From: Streptomyces sindenensis
Lineage (GTDB): Bacteria; Actinomycetota; Actinomycetes; Streptomycetales; Streptomycetaceae
Reading direction: 5' to 3'
Length of the DNA: 33,054 nucleotides
Assembly: GCF_014649035.1 (NCBI RefSeq)
Contig: NZ_BMSG01000052.1
Coordinates: 1-33,054, forward strand
Numbering within the stretch: position 1 is the stretch's first letter; each line of letters begins with the position of its first letter. Below are positions 30,625 through 33,054 of the stretch, in pieces. The translations under genes and the position numbers were made by a program. Below the pieces are notes generated by a model. It saw only the letters and a program-made list of their open reading frames with translations, did no database searches and was not told the DNA's origin.

Positions 30625-31044
30625 ATGAGCCGGATCAGCCAGGAACCCCAGCAAGCCGCCGACGTGAACGCCGCCATCGACGCCGAGCTCCAGTTGCTGG
30701 ACCCCCGCGTCCGCACGTCACGGTCGCTCGCCGCGCGCCTCCTCGACCCGGAGTTCGTCGAGGTCGGGGCCTCGGGGCGGCGGTGGACGTACGAGGAGAT
30801 GCTCGCCGCCCTCCCCGACCTGGACGGCGGGGGCAGCCAGGGGGAGGGTGACGGGGGCGGGGCCCGGTTCGAGCCCTCCCGGATGAGCGGGGTCGCCCTC
30901 GCCCCCGGGATCGTGCACCTCACGTACGAGACCGACTTCGGCGGTCGCCGGGCCCGCCGCAGTTCGCTGTGGCGCAGAGGGGACGGGTCTACGGGCTGGC
31001 GGATGTACTACCACCAGGCCACACCCGTCCCGGGCGCCGACTGA
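30625..31044 (+). CDS. NTF2-like (DUF4440-type) small protein
   Basis: A 139-residue protein with the cone-shaped NTF2-like pattern: AAIDAELQLLDPRVRTSRSL, LLDPEFVEVGASGRRWTYEE (typical xxDxFxExGxSGxxW), and GWRMYYHQATPV at the end. This group often binds or converts small molecules; many are of unknown role. The ATG follows only a weak GAG. A Gly/Gln/Glu-rich insert (about residues 72-86) is unusual and looks like a local expansion. It stands alone between the regulator and the toxin-type operon. Confidence 0.8.
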   Translation: MSRISQEPQQAADVNAAIDAELQLLDPRVRTSRSLAARLLDPEFVEVGASGRRWTYEEMLAALPDLDGGGSQGEGDGGGARFEPSRMSGVALAPGIVHLTYETDFGGRRARRSSLWRRGDGSTGWRMYYHQATPVPGAD

Positions 31045-31268
31045 TCTGCGGACACATAGGCGGAGTTGGGCCTTGTTGAAGGCGTCTGCACGGAGTTCGG
31101 GCGCCGCCCGGAACAGCGGGCCCGTTAAATGGCCGACCTGACGGCGACACCGCACACGGTGAAGCCAACTCAGCCGTGTTCGGCCGGACAGGCCACCGCC
31201 CATGGGTCTGGCGTCACCGTCGGGTTCGCCGTCACGGGGGGCGTTGTGCTGCTCAGATTGCAGATGTG

Positions 31269-31880
31269 ATGATGTCCCTCATGTCTGACCACGAGAGCCG
31301 GGCAGGTGGACCGCCACAGACCGAGATCCCGAAGTCGCGGCTTGCCGAGTACGCAGAAATGTCCGACATCAAGCGGGAATCAGGCGGCTGGGGAAGTGCG
31401 GCAAGAGCCGTTCCGGATGTCTCAGCTTCTGAACTGCGGACAGTCGCGACGCAGCCGGGCGCGGTTCCGAGAGGAGCGGCACCGGCCGACGATCCGGTGG
31501 TCGTTCAGCGTCGGCTGGAGTTCACCGCACTGCTGGAAAGGTTCCGTGCCGCACCGGTCCTGGCCCCGATGGGCGAAGGGCAGGCGTCCGACGACGAGCG
31601 GGGTCTCCTGACCGCCGACATGAACGGCATCCGCTTCATCCTGGCCTTCTCCGACCAGCAGGCCCTCGCCCGTTACGCGCAGGCCCGCGGAGAATTCAGT
31701 CGCGAGTGGACGTACCAAACGATCCTGGGAGCACGTCTGCTCGATGTGGCAGTCCCTGCGGCCGGCGTGCCGTGCGGAGTTGCGCTGGACTGTGCGGACG
31801 GGCCGGACGGACTGGTCCTCCCACCGGTCAAGGGGATCGTGCCCGACGGGGCCGCGATCGACGCCAACACGCACGAATAG
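31269..31880 (+). CDS. SseB-family protein
   Basis: About 203 residues. The C-terminal 110 residues match the SseB N-domain: LEFTALLERFRAAPVLAPMG, an insert, then GIRFILAFSDQQALARYAQA and DGLVLPPVKGIVPDGAA. The N-terminal part is disordered. The start is uncertain (ATG at 31269, 31272 or 31281, none with a strong site). The stop contains the ribosome-binding site of the next gene (TAGGAG, 9 bases between stop and ATG). In Streptomyces SseB proteins often sit next to polymorphic-toxin or type VII secretion substrates, as here. Confidence 0.78.
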   Translation: MMSLMSDHESRAGGPPQTEIPKSRLAEYAEMSDIKRESGGWGSAARAVPDVSASELRTVATQPGAVPRGAAPADDPVVVQRRLEFTALLERFRAAPVLAPMGEGQASDDERGLLTADMNGIRFILAFSDQQALARYAQARGEFSREWTYQTILGARLLDVAVPAAGVPCGVALDCADGPDGLVLPPVKGIVPDGAAIDANTHE

Positions 31881-31889
31881 GAGAAACGA

Positions 31890-32546
31890 ATGAACGGGGG
31901 CGGCGGGGATCTCAGGACTCAGGGCCTGAATCTGATCGCCAAGGGCCTGACCGACGCACTCAGCGAGCTGAAGGAGCTGGGGATGGCCGGGCAGGCGGGG
32001 AGAGGGCGTGGGTTCGGAGAAATCGCCCTCTCAGGGCTGGAGTTGGGAGAGCAAGGACTCACCGACGAATTCTCGTCGTTCTGTGAGCGCTGGGAGTGGG
32101 GAGTCCGTTCCCTGATTAGCGAGGGCAACGCGCTGGCCAAGGGCACGGGGCTGTCCGCCGGTACGTACTACGAGAACGAGCAGTACGTCGAGGGCACCTT
32201 CAAGGTGGTCACGAACGCGGCCATCGGTAATCCGTACGCCTCCGAGGACGAGGTCACCCAGCAAGGCTGGGGGGATATCGCCACCTCCGGCGTCTTCGGA
32301 GGGGTCGACTACAGCCAGGAGTCATGGGACCGGGCCGGGGAGAACATGAGGCAGGGCTGGAAGGAGGCCGGGCGGGATGTGATGACCTCTCAGACCCTGG
32401 GGCCCCTGGGACTCAACCCGCAGAATCTGCACGGCACGTTCGGTGTCTCCGACGCCGAGTACGAACGCATGCTGGACGACACCTTCGGCCCGTCCCCCGA
32501 GGCACGGGCTCAGGCAGACCGGCAGCAGGGTGGGAGTGAGGGCTGA
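31890..32546 (+). CDS. Unknown helical protein of a polymorphic-toxin operon
   Basis: A 218-residue soluble, mainly helical protein (GLNLIAKGLTDALSELKELG; FSSFCERWEWGVRSLISEGN). No signal peptide and no catalytic motif seen. It lies between the SseB gene and a gene with a type VII secretion signal, with a strong TAGGAG site and a TGATG overlap to the next gene, so it is part of that operon. Small WXG-like or chaperone-type partners are usual there, and it may serve as an export partner. I do not recognise a specific family. Confidence 0.72.
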   Translation: MNGGGGDLRTQGLNLIAKGLTDALSELKELGMAGQAGRGRGFGEIALSGLELGEQGLTDEFSSFCERWEWGVRSLISEGNALAKGTGLSAGTYYENEQYVEGTFKVVTNAAIGNPYASEDEVTQQGWGDIATSGVFGGVDYSQESWDRAGENMRQGWKEAGRDVMTSQTLGPLGLNPQNLHGTFGVSDAEYERMLDDTFGPSPEARAQADRQQGGSEG

Positions 32547-33028
32547 TGGGCGTCCTCGGCGACCTCGGCGACGGCCTCAAGGACCTCGGCGGCGATCTCA
32601 AGGACGGGTTCAACGACGGAATCGGCGCCCTTGAGGACGGTCTCGACGAGGGCAAGAAGCTCCTCGGTGAAGGCATCGACTGGGGCACGAACAAGGTCGG
32701 GGACGGCCTGGACCATGTGGGGCTGCACGGCGCCGCCGACGCCGTCGAGGACTGGGGCGACGGCGTCGCTTCCGATCTCGGCGCCACCCCGGGGGAACAG
32801 CAACTCGGCCAAACCGAGGACGCCAACGAACTCATCCACGGAAACGCCGGCAGGATCACCGAAAGCGCCAAACACCTTCAGGATTTCCAGGCCGCCTTCG
32901 ACAAGGTCGGCCAGGGCATGCGCAGCCTCGACTCCACGCGGTGGAGAGGCGAAGGCGGCGACGCCTTCCGCAAGAAGTTCGACATGCACCCCAGTAAGAA
33001 GTCATCTCATTTGGTGAGCCTGCGGTAG
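32546..33028 (+). pseudogene. T7SS-signal/WXG N-terminus of a polymorphic toxin, cut by an IS
   Basis: Residues 1-149 look like the putative T7SS secretion-signal domain that starts many large Streptomyces polymorphic toxins: amphipathic Asp/Gly-rich helices (LGDLGDGLKDLGGDLKDGFN), then a long helix ending in STRWRGEGGDAFRKKFDMHP with a WxG at 133-135. The genuine sequence ends at P149 (codon 32990-32992). The last 11 codons and the TAG at 33026 come from IS DNA. An intact homologue would continue for hundreds of residues to a toxin domain, so this copy is probably inactive. The start overlaps the upstream stop (TGATG). Confidence 0.75.
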
Positions 33029-33054
33029 CAGATGAGGGTGCAGGCGATGCTGGT
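32993..33054 (-). mobile_element. End of an IS5-family insertion sequence (runs off the window)
   Basis: From about 32993 the sequence changes from toxin-gene to IS sequence. On the minus strand 33054-33010 reads TSIACTLICYRRLTK and then TGA (33009-33007), matching the usual C-terminus of IS5-family transposases (x-x-x-C-x-L-I-C-Y-R-R-L). AGTAAGAAGTCATCTCATTT should hold its terminal inverted repeat. The rest of the element lies beyond the right edge, so the other end and the target duplication cannot be checked. Confidence 0.75.
33007..33054 (-). CDS. IS5-family transposase, C-terminal end (partial)
   Basis: Only the last 15 residues and the stop lie inside the window (TSIACTLICYRRLTK). They fit the end of the DDE transposases of IS5-type elements common in Streptomyces. 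The gene starts beyond the right edge. Confidence 0.7.
   Translation of the reverse strand, partial: TSIACTLICYRRLTK

Noticed and set aside
31063..31171. GAGTTGG...CCAACTC inverted pair in the gap before the SseB gene, suspected MITE or IS remnant
   Set aside because: Arms are only seven bases with no target duplication, and no transposase motif is recognisable. I see nothing firm in 31045-31268.

Overview
The window is high-GC actinobacterial DNA, almost certainly Streptomyces chromosome. Nearly every gene has strong G/C third-position bias, GTG/TTG starts and ATGA/GTGA/TGATG stop-start overlaps are common, and the gene set is Streptomyces-like: a DmdR1-type iron repressor divergent from a UPF0309 SIS protein, an NsdA-like TPR regulator, a stand-alone prim-pol domain protein, and SseB plus T7SS-signal proteins. 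Function calls rest on motifs read by eye; no database search was run.

Layout. 1-3050: end of an unknown gene, a STAS anti-sigma antagonist, and an ECF-type sigma factor translationally coupled to a zinc-finger/MDMPI-type anti-sigma factor. 3100-7530: purU, an SCO4402-type protein, a substrate-binding lipoprotein and a Pro/Gln-rich single-pass membrane protein. 7700-12670: NsdA-like regulator, prim-pol protein, and an ABC-2-type ATPase/permease pair. 12700-16100: an alpha/beta hydrolase whose nucleophile Ser is Ala, dmdR1, and a SIS protein behind a DasR-type (dre) operator, followed by a 31/33-bp tandem palindrome array. 16100-20200: PAS-PAS-GAF protein, a probable phytase remnant, a free-standing small RNA that encodes a 12-residue peptide, pdxH and a small citrate synthase.

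20200-26540 becomes more accessory: a zinc-ribbon protein, a methyltransferase, then a co-directional run of an XRE-cupin regulator, a uridine-kinase-like P-loop kinase, two tandem paralogous AlkB-like Fe(II)/2-oxoglutarate oxygenases, and an alanyl-tRNA-synthetase catalytic core lacking editing and C-Ala domains. The synthetase-like gene is preceded by an apparently leaderless 22-codon ORF ending in four Ala codons plus a stop, and by alternative RNA hairpins. This looks like ribosome-mediated attenuation sensing charged tRNA-Ala. I see this cluster as the best candidate for an undescribed system.

26600-33054 holds a secreted SxxK serine hydrolase, a two-gene cassette of unknown function flanked by diverged hairpin-bearing repeats, a winged-helix regulator, a lone type I-E-like CRISPR repeat, an NTF2-like protein, and a polymorphic-toxin operon (SseB, an unknown protein, a T7SS-signal/WXG N-terminus). 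The last gene is interrupted by the end of an IS5-family element that runs off the right edge.
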